Origin: Guyparkeria hydrothermalis
Lineage (GTDB): Bacteria > Pseudomonadota > Gammaproteobacteria > Halothiobacillales > Halothiobacillaceae
Assembly (NCBI RefSeq): GCF_023555375.1
Contig: NZ_JAJSEE010000002.1
Coordinates: forward strand, 124,001 to 188,000
Reading direction: 5' to 3'
Length of the DNA: 64,000 nucleotides
Shown: piece after piece, positions 36,882 to 46,700 of the stretch
How positions within the stretch are numbered: the first letter of the stretch is position 1
How the letters are laid out: every line of letters starts with the position of its first letter
Notes under the pieces: generated by a model
Told to the model about the DNA's origin: nothing
Database searches by the model: none
What the model saw: the letters and a program-made list of their open reading frames with translations, nothing else
Made by a program: the position numbers and the translations under genes

Positions 36882-38000
36882 ATGCGTGACGAGGTCAGGG
36901 GCTATCAGCGCTGGGTGGTGAAGATCGGCTCGGCGATGGTCACGGGTGACGGTCGCGGTCTCGATCGCGAGGCGATCGCCGCCTGGGCCCGCCAGCTCGC
37001 CGAACTGCGCCGCGAGGGCCGCGAGATCGTCATCGTCACCTCGGGCGCGGTGGCCGAGGGCATGGCGCGGCTCGGCTGGGAGGAGCGTCCCGAGTCGCTG
37101 CCCAAGCTGCAGGCGGCCGCCGCCGTTGGGCAGATGGGCCTGGTCGAGGCCTATGCCGAGGGGCTGGCCCGCTTCGACACCCATTCGGCGCAGATCCTCC
37201 TGACCCACGAGGACTTGGTCGACCGCGAGCGCTACCTCAACGCCCGCAGCACGCTGCGCACCCTGCTCGAGCTGGGCGTGGTGCCGGTGGTCAACGAGAA
37301 CGACACGGTCGCCACCGACGAGATCCGTTTCGGCGACAACGACACGCTCGCCGCGCTGGTTGCCAACCTGGTCGAGGCCGACATGCTGGTGATCCTCACC
37401 GACCAGCCGGGCCTGTTCGAGGCCGACCCGCGCAAGCGGCCGGAGGCGAAGCTACTGGCCGAGGTGAACGCCGGCGATCCGACACTCGAAACCATGGCCT
37501 CGCCCGAGGGCGGGCGTCTCGGTCGGGGCGGCATGTACACCAAGGTGCTCGCGGCCAAGCGCGCCGCCCGTTCCGGGGCGGCGACCATCGTGGCCGCGGG
37601 CAGCGAGGCGGACGTGCTCTGCCGACTGGCCGCCGGTGAGCCGTTGGGAACGCATTTCCACCCCGCCACCAACCGGCTGGCCGCGCGCAAGCAGTGGCTT
37701 GCCGGGCACTTGCGGGTGCGGGGTCAGTTACGGGTCGATGCCGGCGCCGCCCGCGCGGTGGCCGAGCAGGGGCGCTCGCTGCTGCCGGTCGGCGTGACGG
37801 CCGTCTCCGGCCAGTTCGCCCGTGGCGAGCTGGTCTCGATCGTCGATGCCGACGGTCATGAATTCGCGCGCGGGCTGGTCAACTACCCGAGCAGCGACGC
37901 CGCGCGGCTGGTGCGTTGCTCAAGCCAGGCGATCGCGGAGACCATCGGTTACCGCGAGGAAAACGAACTGGTGCACCGGGACAACCTGGTCCTGCTCTAA
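36882..38000 (+). CDS. proB: Glutamate 5-kinase ProB with C-terminal PUA domain
   Basis: 372 residues. The amino-acid kinase domain has [43 protein letters not shown] and [17 protein letters not shown] domain follows from about residue 280 ([25 protein letters not shown]). It catalyses the first step of proline synthesis and is feedback-inhibited by proline in its family. It is translationally close-coupled to obgE. Confidence 0.96.
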   Translation: MRDEVRGYQRWVVKIGSAMVTGDGRGLDREAIAAWARQLAELRREGREIVIVTSGAVAEGMARLGWEERPESLPKLQAAAAVGQMGLVEAYAEGLARFDTHSAQILLTHEDLVDRERYLNARSTLRTLLELGVVPVVNENDTVATDEIRFGDNDTLAALVANLVEADMLVILTDQPGLFEADPRKRPEAKLLAEVNAGDPTLETMASPEGGRLGRGGMYTKVLAAKRAARSGAATIVAAGSEADVLCRLAAGEPLGTHFHPATNRLAARKQWLAGHLRVRGQLRVDAGAARAVAEQGRSLLPVGVTAVSGQFARGELVSIVDADGHEFARGLVNYPSSDAARLVRCSSQAIAETIGYREENELVHRDNLVLL

Positions 38001-38061
38001 GTGCCTTCGGTTCGTGCCGCCCGGCCAATCTCGTCGGGCGGTCCGTCCTTTCTTGTTCGCC

Positions 38062-39216
38062 TTATCCGGCCAGTCGCCGCGCCTCGGTGTCCAGTTCGTC
38101 GAGCAGCCGTTCGTAGATCGTCGACAGCGTCTTGAGGTCCTCGACCGCGACATGCTCGTCGATCTGGTGGATGGTGGCGTTGAGCGGGCCGAGCTCGATC
38201 ACCTGCGCGCCGGTCGGCGCGATGAAGCGCCCGTCCGAGGTGCCGCCCGCGGTCGACGGCGTCGGCGCCGTTCCCAGCGCCCCTTCCACGGCGCGCTCGA
38301 CCGCGCCCACCATCGGCCCGTCGTCGCGGGTGAGAAACGGCACGCCCGAGAGCTGCCAGTCGATTCGATAGGCCAGTCCGTGGCGCTTGAGCAGTTCCTC
38401 CACCCGCGCCTGGATCGCCTCGACCGAGGTCTCGGTGTTGAAGCGCAGGTTGAACTGGACATTAAGCTCGCCGGGGATGACGTTGTTCGCGCCGGTGCCG
38501 GCCTGGATGTTCGCGATCTGCAGCGTCGAGGGCGGGAAGTGCGCGTTGCCTTCGTCCCACTCGATTTCCACCAGCTCGGCCAGGAACGGCGCGGCGCGAT
38601 GCACCGGATTGTCGGCCAGGTGCGGGTAGGCTACGTGCCCCAGGCGACCCTCGATGACGAGATTGCCGGTAATCGAGCCGCGCCGGCCGATCTTGAACTC
38701 GTCGCCCAGCCGGTTGCGGCTCGACGGTTCGCCCACCAGGCACCAGTCGATCGAGATCCCCTTCTCGCGCAGCCACTGCATCACGCGCTTGGTGCCGTGC
38801 TGGGCCGGGCCCTCCTCGTCGCTGGTGATCAGGTAGCCCAGCCGGAAGGCCGGCTCGGGCTGCCGGGCGAGAAAGCGCTCGGTGGCGGTGACGAAGGCGG
38901 CCACTGACCCCTTCATGTCCGCCGCCCCGCGGCCATAAAGCCGACCGCCGTGGACCTCGGCGCCGAACGGCGGGTAGGTCCAGCGCGTGGCCTCGCCGGT
39001 CGGCACCACGTCGGTGTGACCGGCGAAGACGAACAGCGGGCCCTGGTCGCCGTGCACGGCCCAGAGGTTGTCGACCTCCGCGAAGCGCAGCGACTCGATG
39101 GCAAAGCCCAGCGGGGCGATGCGCCCGCCGATCAACGCCTGGCAACCCTGGTCGTCGGGCGTGACCGAGGGGCGGCGGATCAGATCGCGGGCGAGATCGA
39201 TGGTCGGGTCGGTCAT
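38062..39216 (-). CDS. dapE: Succinyl-diaminopimelate desuccinylase DapE
   Basis: 384-residue M20 metallohydrolase in the lysine/diaminopimelate pathway. Zinc ligands begin with His67 in FAGHTDVVPTG. GRGAADMKGS, SDEEGPAQHGT (catalytic Glu) and VGEPSSRNRLGD follow, with the final His in LGPLNATIHQIDEHV. Its ATG overlaps the yffB stop (ATGA), giving a yffB-dapE pair. The partner enzymes DapC and DapD are encoded at 51.5-54.4 kb. Confidence 0.96.
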   Translation of the reverse strand: MTDPTIDLARDLIRRPSVTPDDQGCQALIGGRIAPLGFAIESLRFAEVDNLWAVHGDQGPLFVFAGHTDVVPTGEATRWTYPPFGAEVHGGRLYGRGAADMKGSVAAFVTATERFLARQPEPAFRLGYLITSDEEGPAQHGTKRVMQWLREKGISIDWCLVGEPSSRNRLGDEFKIGRRGSITGNLVIEGRLGHVAYPHLADNPVHRAAPFLAELVEIEWDEGNAHFPPSTLQIANIQAGTGANNVIPGELNVQFNLRFNTETSVEAIQARVEELLKRHGLAYRIDWQLSGVPFLTRDDGPMVGAVERAVEGALGTAPTPSTAGGTSDGRFIAPTGAQVIELGPLNATIHQIDEHVAVEDLKTLSTIYERLLDELDTEARRLAG

Positions 39217-39557
39217 GCCAGTGCCTCCTGCCAGTCGTCGGCGGAAAAGCCGATCAGGGTGTCGCCGTCGTGTTCCACCACCGGGCGCTTGATCAGGCTG
39301 GGGTTGGCCAGGGCCGCCTCGCGGGCCTGCGCGGTGTCCATCGCCTCGCGTTCCTCGGCCGGCAGGCGCCGCCAACTCGTGCCGCGGCGGTTGATCACCG
39401 TCTCCCAGCCGAATCGCTCCAGCCAGTCGTCCAGTCGCTGCTCCGGTACGCCTGCCTTCTTGAAATCGTGAAAGCGGTAGTCCAGCCCCTGTTCGGCCAG
39501 CCAGGCCCGGGCCTTCTTGACGGTGTCGCAGTTGGGGATGCCGTAGACGGTGATCAT
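39213..39557 (-). CDS. yffB: ArsC/Spx-family reductase YffB
   Basis: 114-residue thioredoxin-fold protein with Cys10 in ITVYGIPNCDTVKKARAWL, INRRGTSWRRL and LIKRPVVEHDGDTLIGFS. The family is glutathione-dependent reductase-like but its substrate is not settled. It is commonly embedded among dapC/dapD/dapE genes, as here with dapE. ATG 39557 is fixed by the conserved N-terminus. Confidence 0.9.
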   Translation of the reverse strand: MITVYGIPNCDTVKKARAWLAEQGLDYRFHDFKKAGVPEQRLDDWLERFGWETVINRRGTSWRRLPAEEREAMDTAQAREAALANPSLIKRPVVEHDGDTLIGFSADDWQEALA

Positions 39558-39591
39558 CGATAGTCCTAACAAGTGAAAATAGTTGTTCCGG

Positions 39592-39614
39592 ATAGGAAAA
39601 ATTGATTTTCCTAT
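39592..39614. promoter_or_regulatory. AT-rich 9-bp palindrome in the divergent yffB/cytochrome region
   Basis: ATAGGAAAA (39592-39600) and TTTTCCTAT (39606-39614) are perfect inverted arms separated by 5 bases, standing out in otherwise GC-rich DNA. A -10-like TACACT lies at 39629-39634, so the palindrome would cover the -35 region of the cytochrome promoter. It is a plausible operator for an unknown regulator. Confidence 0.5.
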
Positions 39615-39702
39615 GAGTGCCGGCGTCCTACACTCAAACTCGATGCGGCCGTGGAAATGGCCCGCGCGTTCGAAATTGCAGCAGAAAAGGAGTGGCAATG
39701 CC

Positions 39703-40029
39703 ATGCGAACCAGGAAGACGATGATGCACGCAAACCCGACTCGAATGCTTGGCCTTGTCGCCGGGCTGATGCTCGCCGCCCCGGTCGCCGCCGAGCCCGA
39801 CATCGCCTGGGGCGGTGAACTGTTCGCCGACAATTGCGCCGAGTGCCACATGGTTCCGCACAACGACGAGTGGTTCAAAGCGCGCGCGGACGCCGGAAAT
39901 ATGGGCAGCTACGACAGCCTGCGCACCATGGTCCAGGGTTGTGCCAACAACTTCGGTCTGCCGTGGTTCGACGAGGAAGTCGAGGCGGTGACCGCCTGGA
40001 TGAACCAGGAATATTACGGGTTCGAGTGA
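39703..40029 (+). CDS. Small monoheme c-type cytochrome
   Basis: 108-residue secreted protein. The signal peptide likely ends VAA-EP (30/31). The single heme motif CAECH is at 45-49, followed by HMVPHNDEWFKARADAGNMGSY with a possible axial Met. The C-terminal helix is EEVEAVTAWMNQEYYGFE. It is shorter and unlike the other two cytochromes of the window in the region after the heme. AAGGAG sits 10 bases before ATG 39703. Its redox partner is unknown. Confidence 0.85.
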   Translation: MRTRKTMMHANPTRMLGLVAGLMLAAPVAAEPDIAWGGELFADNCAECHMVPHNDEWFKARADAGNMGSYDSLRTMVQGCANNFGLPWFDEEVEAVTAWMNQEYYGFE

Positions 40030-40052
40030 CCTGAGCGGCGCTCGAGGTGCGA

Positions 40053-40889
40053 TCAGTCGATGAATCGCATCGACAGGTCGATCGCCTCGACGTGCTTGGT
40101 TAGCGCGCCGATGGAGATGTAATCCACCCCGGTCTCGGCCACGTCGCGCACGGTCGCCAGCGAGACGTTGCCGGAGGATTCCAGCTTGGCCCGGCCGGCG
40201 GTGACCCGGACGGCTTCGCGCAGCTGATCCAGCGCAAAGTTGTCCAGCAGCACCCGCTTGACCCCGGCGCCCAGCGCCTCATCCAGCTGCTCGAGGTTCT
40301 CCACCTCGACCTCCAGCGGCAGGTCACGTGCCACCACCCCGGCGGCACGAACGGCTTGCTCGATCGACCCGGCCGCACGGATGTGGTTCTCCTTGATCAT
40401 CACCATGTCGTAGAGACCCATGCGGTGGTTGGCCCCGCCGCCGTCGATCACCGCCTTCTTCTGCGCGTAACGCAGGCCGGGCAAGGTTTTGCGGGTATCG
40501 AGTATCTGCGCGCCGGTGCCCTCGACCGCCTCGACGAACCGGCGGGTGACCGTGGCCGTGGCGCTGAGCGTCTGCAGGAAGTTGAGCGCGACGCGCTCGG
40601 CCGTCAGCAGGGCGCGCGCCGGGCCGCTGAGCAGGCACAGGCTCTGCTCCGGGAACAGGCTGTCGCCGTCGGCGGCGGCCCACTCGATCCGCACGGCTGG
40701 CGAGACGCGACGGAAGGCGGCATCCGCCCAGTCGACCCCGGAGAGGATCGCCGGCTCGCGACTGATGATGCGGGCATGCGCGGTCTCGTCGGCCGGGATC
40801 AATTGCGCCGAGACGTCACCGCTGCCGATGTCTTCGGCCAGCGCGCGCGCCACGTCCAGGGCGACGATGTCGGGGTCGGCTTTGCTCAT
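40053..40889 (-). CDS. nadC: Nicotinate-nucleotide pyrophosphorylase (quinolinate phosphoribosyltransferase) NadC
   Basis: 278 residues. It converts quinolinate and PRPP to nicotinate mononucleotide in NAD synthesis. Conserved strings are [59 protein letters not shown] and [16 protein letters not shown] 40889 ([30 protein letters not shown]) has the standard N-terminus. It is divergent from phoB. Confidence 0.96.
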   Translation of the reverse strand: MSKADPDIVALDVARALAEDIGSGDVSAQLIPADETAHARIISREPAILSGVDWADAAFRRVSPAVRIEWAAADGDSLFPEQSLCLLSGPARALLTAERVALNFLQTLSATATVTRRFVEAVEGTGAQILDTRKTLPGLRYAQKKAVIDGGGANHRMGLYDMVMIKENHIRAAGSIEQAVRAAGVVARDLPLEVEVENLEQLDEALGAGVKRVLLDNFALDQLREAVRVTAGRAKLESSGNVSLATVRDVAETGVDYISIGALTKHVEAIDLSMRFID

Positions 40890-41032
40890 GGGGCTCCTGG
40901 TCGCTGTCGAGGCTCGATTGATCGGGTTGGCAAGTCTAGCAAGTTCTTTCCGCAAGCAAGCGCTGCCCCTTCCATCCGGACGCCTGGCCACCTGCGGTGA
41001 CGGATTCGTAGGCTTCCCGTCACGCTGTCATC

Positions 41033-41050
41033 TTGTCATGCTGCTGTCAT
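41033..41050 (+). promoter_or_regulatory. Pho box upstream of phoB
   Basis: TTGTCAT (41033-41039) and CTGTCAT (41044-41050) are direct repeats with the 11-base period of a PhoB-binding box. Two more half-site-like units, CCGTCAC (41017) and CTGTCAT (41025), lie upstream at 8-base spacing. It implies autoregulation of phoBR under phosphate limitation. The rest of the 265-base nadC-phoB gap is otherwise featureless. Confidence 0.8.
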
Positions 41051-41154
41051 CGCGGCGGCGTTTAATGCCGGCAGATGGTCGGGGTGCCGCCCGGTGCCCC
41101 GACGTCCCGCTCACATCGATTGTTGCGAGGACCGGCGTTGGCCGGGATGACCGA

Positions 41155-41841
41155 ATGCAGAAGACCATATTGATTGTCGAGGACGAGAAGCCGATCCGCG
41201 AGATGGTCGCCTTCGCGCTGGGGCGCGCCGGCTACGACCTAGTCGAGGCCGCCGACGTGCAGGAGGCCTACGAGCGGTTGGCGGAAAAGCAGCCCGACCT
41301 GATCCTGCTCGACTGGATGCTGCCGGGTGCCAGCGGCATCGAGTTCGCCCGACGCATCAAGCGCGACGAGCTCACCCGCGATGTGCCGATCGTGATGCTC
41401 ACCGCGCGTGGCGAGGAAGAGGACAAGGTCAGCGGACTGGAGGCCGGCGCCGACGACTACGTCACTAAGCCGTTCTCGCCGCGTGAGCTGATGGCCCGCA
41501 TCAAGGCGGTGCTGCGTCGCGTGTCCCCGGAGACCGAGAACCCGGTGCTGGACGTCGCGGGACTCAAGCTCGACCAGGAAAGCTACCGCGTGACGGCCGC
41601 CGACGAGCCGATCGACATCGGCCCGACCGAGTTCCGCCTGCTCGCCTTCTTCATGAAGCACCCGGATCGGGTGTTCACCCGGGCGCAGTTGCTCGACCGC
41701 GTCTGGGGGCAGAACGCCTACGTCGAGGAGCGGACCGTCGACGTGCACATCCTGCGCCTGCGCAAGGTGCTCGCGCCCAGCGGTTATGATGGCCTGATCC
41801 AGACCGTGCGTGGCGTGGGCTACCGACTCTCGCCCCGCTGA
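41155..41841 (+). CDS. phoB: Phosphate regulon response regulator PhoB
   Basis: 228 residues. The receiver domain has Asp53 in [19 protein letters not shown] and Lys in [16 protein letters not shown]. The OmpR/PhoB-type winged helix ends [16 protein letters not shown] and [14 protein letters not shown] 41155 is chosen by the receiver start [11 protein letters not shown]. The Pho box about 105 bases upstream supports the identity. phoR follows after 68 bases. Confidence 0.96.
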   Translation: MQKTILIVEDEKPIREMVAFALGRAGYDLVEAADVQEAYERLAEKQPDLILLDWMLPGASGIEFARRIKRDELTRDVPIVMLTARGEEEDKVSGLEAGADDYVTKPFSPRELMARIKAVLRRVSPETENPVLDVAGLKLDQESYRVTAADEPIDIGPTEFRLLAFFMKHPDRVFTRAQLLDRVWGQNAYVEERTVDVHILRLRKVLAPSGYDGLIQTVRGVGYRLSPR

Positions 41842-41909
41842 GGCGCGTGGCCCGCACCCCGGGCCGACCCGGTGAGACTTGGCCCGACCGTTCTTGCATT
41901 GAGCCGTCC

Positions 41910-43301
41910 ATGACCGACCCGCAATCCTCCCATCCCCAGCATGCCGCCCGCGCGACGCGAGTCGAGCGTCGCGCCCAATTGCGGCAGTTGCGCCTGGTCG
42001 AGGCCCGCCAGCGGGCCTGGCGCGAGGAGGGCATCCTCGTGCTGGCCGTGCTGGCGCTGGGTTCGGTGGTCGCCTGGGTCGGTGCGGTGACCGGCTGGGG
42101 GCTTGCTTGGGTGCTGGCGCCGGTCACGGCGCTGGTGATCTACACGGCCGCGCTGCTCTGGCGGGTGATCTACCTGGCGCGCGCCCTGCCGATCACCTCG
42201 CAGCCGCGCCGCGTCTGGGGGCTACCCGGGCTGATTCAGGTGCGCCAGCGACGCCTGAGCCGGCGATGGTCGCGACGCCAGCGGCGCCTGATCGGTCTGC
42301 TCAAGCGCTATCACCACTCGGCGATGACCGTGCCGGACGCCATGGTGGTGCTCACCACCGAGCGCGAGATCGAGTGGCTCAACCGCGCCGCCATCGACAT
42401 GCTGGGCCTCAACCGCTCCGACATCGGCCTGCGCCTCGACGATCTCTGGCGCACCCCGGCCTTCATCGCCTGGCTCAAGCAGGGCAGTGACCGGCCGGCC
42501 CTGGAGCTGGTCGCGCCGGCAGACGAGACCCGCACCCTGAGCCTGCGGATCGAGCCCTACGGCTCGGACCGCTACCTGCTGATCGGCCGTGACGTGACCG
42601 CGTTGCACAGGTTGCAGGGGGTCCGCCAGGACTTCGTCGCCAACGTCTCGCACGAGCTGCGCACCCCGCTTACCGTGCTGGCCGGTTACGTCGAGACCCT
42701 GCTCGACACCGACGAGGGACAGGATCCGCAGATGCACCGCATCCTGTCGAACATGCACCAGCAGGCCGATCGCATGCGGCGCATCGTCGAGGACCTGCTG
42801 CTGCTTTCTCGGCTCGAGACCTCGCAGCCGGACGCCGACTGGTTCGAGACCATCGACGTGGCGCGCCTGCTCGAGCCGATCCTCAATGACGCGCGCCTGG
42901 TCTCCGGCGAGGAGGGGCACGACATCCGCGCCGATCTCGACCCGACCCTGACCTTGTGGGGCGTGCCGCGCGAGCTGCAGTCGGCGCTCTCCAACCTGGT
43001 CTTCAACGCGGTCAAGTACACCCCGGCCGGCGGGCGCGTCGAGGTGCGCTGGGGGCGCGACGAGCAGGGGCGGGCGGTCTTCTCCGTGTGCGACTCGGGC
43101 ATCGGTATCGAGGCGCGCCACATCCCGCGCCTGACCGAGCGGTTCTATCGCATCGACGTGGGGCGGTCGCGTTCGCGTGGCGGTACCGGGCTGGGACTGG
43201 CCATCGTCAAGCACGTGGCCCTGCGCCACGGGGCGCGGCTCGAGATCGACAGCACGCCGGGCGAGGGCAGCTGTTTTCGCGTGATCTTTCCGGGGTCGTG
43301 A
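41910..43301 (+). CDS. phoR: Phosphate regulon sensor histidine kinase PhoR
   Basis: 463 residues. Two N-terminal membrane helices (about 43-85, ILVLAVLALGSVVAWVGAVTG onward) with a very short periplasmic loop are followed by a basic linker and a PAS-like domain (MVVLTTEREIEWLNRAAIDMLGL). The kinase core has His248 in FVANVSHELRTPLTVLAGYVE, N box NLVFNAVKYTP and GGTGLGLAIVKHV. It is the phosphate-responsive partner of PhoB. The gene just downstream was the methyltransferase now split by the island at 43406. Confidence 0.95.
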   Translation: MTDPQSSHPQHAARATRVERRAQLRQLRLVEARQRAWREEGILVLAVLALGSVVAWVGAVTGWGLAWVLAPVTALVIYTAALLWRVIYLARALPITSQPRRVWGLPGLIQVRQRRLSRRWSRRQRRLIGLLKRYHHSAMTVPDAMVVLTTEREIEWLNRAAIDMLGLNRSDIGLRLDDLWRTPAFIAWLKQGSDRPALELVAPADETRTLSLRIEPYGSDRYLLIGRDVTALHRLQGVRQDFVANVSHELRTPLTVLAGYVETLLDTDEGQDPQMHRILSNMHQQADRMRRIVEDLLLLSRLETSQPDADWFETIDVARLLEPILNDARLVSGEEGHDIRADLDPTLTLWGVPRELQSALSNLVFNAVKYTPAGGRVEVRWGRDEQGRAVFSVCDSGIGIEARHIPRLTERFYRIDVGRSRSRGGTGLGLAIVKHVALRHGARLEIDSTPGEGSCFRVIFPGS

Positions 43302-43393
43302 CGGCCGATCAGTGGACCCGGGGGTGACCCGGGTTCGCCCCGGGGACATGCGCTAGACTGACCCGATTAGCCACAAGGGGCGCGAGCCAGCCG

Positions 43394-43426
43394 ATGTCCG
43401 AATTCTGGAACGGAACTCCGACATAG
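43394..43426 (+). pseudogene. Orphaned 5' end of the SAM methyltransferase gene
   Basis: ATG TCC GAA TTC TGG AAC encodes MSEFWN, the start expected for the methyltransferase whose remainder resumes as WNEKYGQVDFLYGT at 48484. After the shared TGGAACG the frame continues only into GTPT and a TAG at 43424. This marks the left junction of the inserted segment. Confidence 0.75.
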
Positions 43427-43474
43427 TCGATATAAACGCTTAGAAACAGCAAGTTAGCCCTGAGCGAAGCGTTT

Positions 43475-43510
43475 GTTACTCACTTCGTTACTCACATTTG
43501 GCTGAGTAAC
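43475..43510. repeat. GTTACTCAC tandem and inverted repeats near the islet's left end
   Basis: GTTACTCAC occurs at 43475-43483 and 43487-43495 (12-base period). TGAGTAAC at 43503-43510 is its complement, forming an 8-bp inverted repeat with the second unit around an 8-base loop. Such arrays can be recombinase-binding sites or operators. It is only about 60 bases from the left boundary. Confidence 0.6.
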
Positions 43511-43726
43511 TTGCCCCTGCACCTCTTTGTCAATGCCTTCCCAGCTTGAGCTCGAGTCTCATCGGTCTTGCTGTGTGTAGACAAAAGTCTCACTTGCAGC
43601 GGAATCTTTCTGCCAGCTCGATGTGAACAGAGGCTTGGTCTTGAAGGTAAGGTGGGGGGCTTCCGCGAGAGGGTTAATGCGCCTCACGCTTTCCCGAGAC
43701 AATTGCTTTCCGAGCCGTGACCTCCG

Positions 43727-46700
43727 ATGAAACCGTCAAACGAGTTGACATCCCGCATCGAGCGAACTTTTCGTGACCTATCCCAGCGCGAGATGGCTGA
43801 CGTTGAGCGTGCGACAACTTTGGCTCGTATGGGGTGGTTGGATTCGTTCGGATGGCAGGAACTTCTCAAATCACGCCGGGTTCTGATCATTTCGGAAGCC
43901 GGGGCCGGTAAGACATTCGAGTGCCAGCGTCAGGCCGAGATGCTCTGGAACCAAGGGGAAGCGGCCTTCTATCTGGAGTTGTCGGCGCTTGCAAATGAGC
44001 GCTTGGAGGAGTTGCTATGCCCGGAATATGAGGAACGGCTAGAGGCATGGCGATCGGCGCAGTCTGAAGTCGCTACGTTTTTTCTTGATTCGATCGACGA
44101 ACTTAATCTGACGCTCAGTACATTCGAAATGGCACTAAGGCGGCTCCGAAGGGCTGTGGTTGGTCGCCTCGGTCGTGTGCGCGTAATCATCACAACTCGC
44201 CCCATTGAGATCGATCAGGCCCTTATTGAGCAGTACCTGCCGATACCGCCGCAAGAAGAACTGGTCATGACCGGCGGGGATGCCTTTGCTGATGTGGTGA
44301 TGGGGCGAAAACGGCAGAAGAAAAAGTCAGATGAGGAAGTTGTTCTTGAGTGGCGTCATGTGACCTTGATGCCCTTGTCAGATGCTCAGATAGAGCAAAT
44401 GGCGGTGAGCGAGGGCGTTGAGCATCCCAAAGCACTGCTCGACCACATCCATGCAACAAATGCCGAGGAGTTTGCGCGTCGTCCGCAAGACCTCGTGGAA
44501 TTATGTGCGACATGGCGTGCAGACCGTTCTATCCCGACTCACCGGGAACAAGTTCTACAGAATATTCAATCCAAGCTGAGGGTTCGCAGTGGTCGCCGTG
44601 AGCCAGCTGAACTGTCGCCAGAGAAGGCCTTAGCGGGGGCTTGCCGCCTGGCCTTCGCTACCTTACTGAGTCGCAAATTAACTATTCGGTTTAGCGTGGA
44701 GGCGGATCGGGGAGGAGAGCCGGGGACTGCCCTTGATCCAGAGCTAATCCTGAGTGACTGGACACGAGTAGAACGCCAAGCCTTGCTGGAGCGCCCACTA
44801 TTCGGTTTTGCGAGCTATGGGCGTGTTCGATTTCATCACCGCTCGATCACCGAATTTTTGGCAGCTAAATGGCTTGCGAGTCGCTTAACGCAAGGTATGC
44901 CCATTCGTTCAGTTAAGCGGCTCCTGTTTGCCGACACCTCGGATGGGTTTCAAGTGGTTCGGCCAACCATGCGTCCGGTGGCGGCCTGGTTGGCTCGAGA
45001 GCAGCAAAATATTTTTTCAGAGCTGTGTCAGCGTGAGCCTGAAGTCTTACTGGACTTTGCTGATCCGGAGTCTCTCTCTTTGTCCCAACGTGCCGAGGCT
45101 TTGCGTTCGTATGTGCATCGCTACCGGGATGGTTCGTGGTGGGGCATTCATACGCCACGTGTTCAAGTGGAACGCTTCGCTTCCCCAGAGTTGGCGGGGG
45201 ACGTGATGGACCTTTGGTTCGAAGATGTAGAGAGCTTTGAGGTTAGGGAGTTTCTACTTGAACTGATTGGTGCCGGACCAATGCCCGAAGGGGCGGATCT
45301 GGTTTATGAAACTGCCCGGAACCAGCTCGCCCAGAATGTGGAGCGTGTGGCCGCCATTGATGCCCTGATCCGCCTTGGTGATCCGAGGGTCAGCCTCGTC
45401 GTGCAGTCCATGCTGGACTCTAAAAGTCGCTGGAACAGCGCTCTTGTTAGGGCTGCGGTTGCACGTTTGTTTCCGCAGCACATCGATGCAGAGCAGATGT
45501 GTGACCTTCTGGAAGTCGTTGAGAGCTCAGATGGGGTGCTTGATGAGTTCGAATGGCACATCCCTCGCCTTGTTGCACAGGCTGATTTTCGGCCGGGCTA
45601 CTTGGAGATCCTTCGTGAGCGCTTGGCAACCAAGGTCATCAGTGAACTTGGCTGGGAGCAGCGGCAGGTTCAAATTTCGAAAAATCACGGCCATTTGGTT
45701 TCGATTATCGCTTCAGTCTGTCTTCGGCTGATTCGGGAAGGTGGGTTTGAGGACACAGCGCTATTGCATTCGTCCGTCGTCGCCCTGCGGCTGCGCCTTG
45801 ATAGTCGAATGGAAAGGGATGTTGTTGCGGACCTCCGTAGAGAGATCGAGGCATTATCGCCGCCGTTGCGCGAAGAAGTATTTTGGATAGAGGAACGATT
45901 AATGCGGGACCTTTGTCCGGAGATGAAGCCTCGTGATCGCTTCTTTGAGGTTGCGTTTGACGGGGCGTTGAACTTGACCGAGAAACTCGATGATGAGTGG
46001 ATGAGGCGAGGCTTGGCAACTCCGGATATGCTCCTTCAGGATCGCGAAATTCTTCTCCGAGGGCTGATGCTTCTCAGAAGTAGAGAGCCAGATAGCTCGC
46101 GAGCTAAGATCGAATCACTCCGAGTTTTTGTCACGGATGAGCCCCCACTGTCGGACTTGATTGACGATTTCTTGAACCCGCCGGAGCCCGATCCTAGGTC
46201 CGTTAAGCTGCAAGCTCAGATTGAGGAGCAACGTAAATCGCAGGAAGAAAAAGAGAAGAAAAGGCGTGCTGATTGGATTGCGTTCTGGGAGTGGGTTGCC
46301 GAGCATCCGGAGACGGCCTTTAGTCCGAGCCACGAAGGGGCAACCGCCTGGAATCTGTGGGCAGCTATGGAGAAGGATGGAGACGGCCTAACTTCAGGCT
46401 GGAGTCGCCAGTTCATAGAGAGCCACTTTGGTCGAGAAGTGGCGGATAGGTTGCGAGAGACATTGCACTCCATTTGGCGGAACGAAATTCCAACTCTTCC
46501 CTCCGAACGGCCAGAGAAGGAAAGGAATAAGATCTTTGTCCGCTGGCGTTTAGGTTTGGCTGCCATCTCGGCGGAAGCCGAGGATCGGGATTGGGCCGCA
46601 AAGCTGTCAGATGATGAGGCCGAATTGGCCGCACGTTACGCGCCAGTACAGATTAATGGCCTTCCGCCATGGCTTGATGCACTTGTGGAAACGCACCCAG

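Larger units (their letters stand above)
43302..43726. other. 425-base region between phoR and the STAND gene: ancestral flank plus left end of the island
   Basis: 43302-43405 is native GC-rich DNA including GC palindromes (ACCCGGGGGTGACCCGGGT) and the original start of the methyltransferase. From 43413 the base composition drops. This part holds tandem GTTACTCAC units (43475, 43487) with an inverted copy at 43503-43510, a small AGAC-AAAA-GTCT palindrome at 43579-43590, and no gene. The STAND start codon has no good Shine-Dalgarno. Confidence 0.75.

Noticed and set aside
43475-43510. Possible CRISPR array from the GTTACTCAC units
   Set aside because: Only two 9-base direct copies with a 3-base gap; no spacer-sized intervals and no cas genes.
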